The notes beneath the pieces are model-generated. The model worked only from the letters and a program-made list of their open reading frames with translations, did no database searches and was not told the DNA's origin. The position numbers were made by a program, and so were the translations under genes. Of a DNA stretch of 5,719 nt, positions 5,693 through 5,719 are shown one piece after another. Origin of the DNA: Acidocella sp. 35-58-6 (GTDB taxonomy: Bacteria > Pseudomonadota > Alphaproteobacteria > Acetobacterales > Acetobacteraceae); NCBI GenBank assembly GCA_002281005.1, contig NCFD01000099.1:1-5719 (forward strand), written 5' to 3'. The first letter of the stretch is position 1. Each line of letters opens with the position of its first letter.

Positions 5693-5719
5693 TCCTCTTT
5701 ATGAACATCGTTATTTTGG

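Larger units (their letters stand above)
5445..5719. promoter_or_regulatory. Upstream region of fnr, open at the right edge
   Basis: This 275-bp stretch contains no complete gene. It holds an FNR-type box (5601-5614), a 6-bp-arm dyad (5670-5682) and a rightward TATAAT (5687-5692) just before an ATG at 5701 whose frame leaves the window. A weak leftward -10 candidate for fnr, TAAACT, lies at about 5547-5552. The long untranslated stretch before fnr is otherwise without recognisable signals. Confidence 0.5.

Overview
The window looks like a chromosomal stretch from a facultative alphaproteobacterium. The grounds are moderately GC-rich codon use, an FNR of the C-x2-C-x7-C type common in alphaproteobacteria, and 2OG-Fe(II) oxygenases resembling those I associate with Rhodospirillales/Acetobacterales. 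That placement comes from family resemblance only and is tentative at genus or family level. I see no rRNA, tRNA, CRISPR array, insertion sequence or phage gene.

Layout, left to right. A PP2C-type Ser/Thr phosphatase gene lies on the minus strand and runs off the left edge; a possible 21-codon leader ORF overlaps its start. A 254-bp divergent region follows, carrying an FNR-type box. It leads into a tightly overlapping plus-strand operon of two different 2OG-Fe(II) oxygenases and hemN (oxygen-independent coproporphyrinogen III dehydrogenase). hemN ends at a strong hairpin terminator. Convergent to it, on the minus strand, are an OmpW-family outer-membrane protein gene and, upstream of that, an fnr gene encoding all four expected Fe-S cysteines. 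The last 275 bases are the fnr upstream region, with another FNR-type box and possibly the start of a rightward gene.

The unifying signal is oxygen. An fnr gene sits with four matches to TTGAY-N4-ATCAA: upstream of the oxygenase-hemN operon, in the hemN/ompW convergent gap, upstream of ompW, and upstream of fnr itself. The most natural reading is a compact oxygen-responsive locus in which FNR controls anaerobic haem synthesis, an outer-membrane porin-like protein and probably its own gene.

Two points are unexpected. Oxygen-consuming dioxygenases are translationally coupled to an enzyme whose purpose is to work without oxygen. And one perfect FNR box has no protein gene beside it but lies about 60 bp before a minus-strand intrinsic terminator, which would fit a short FNR-controlled RNA.
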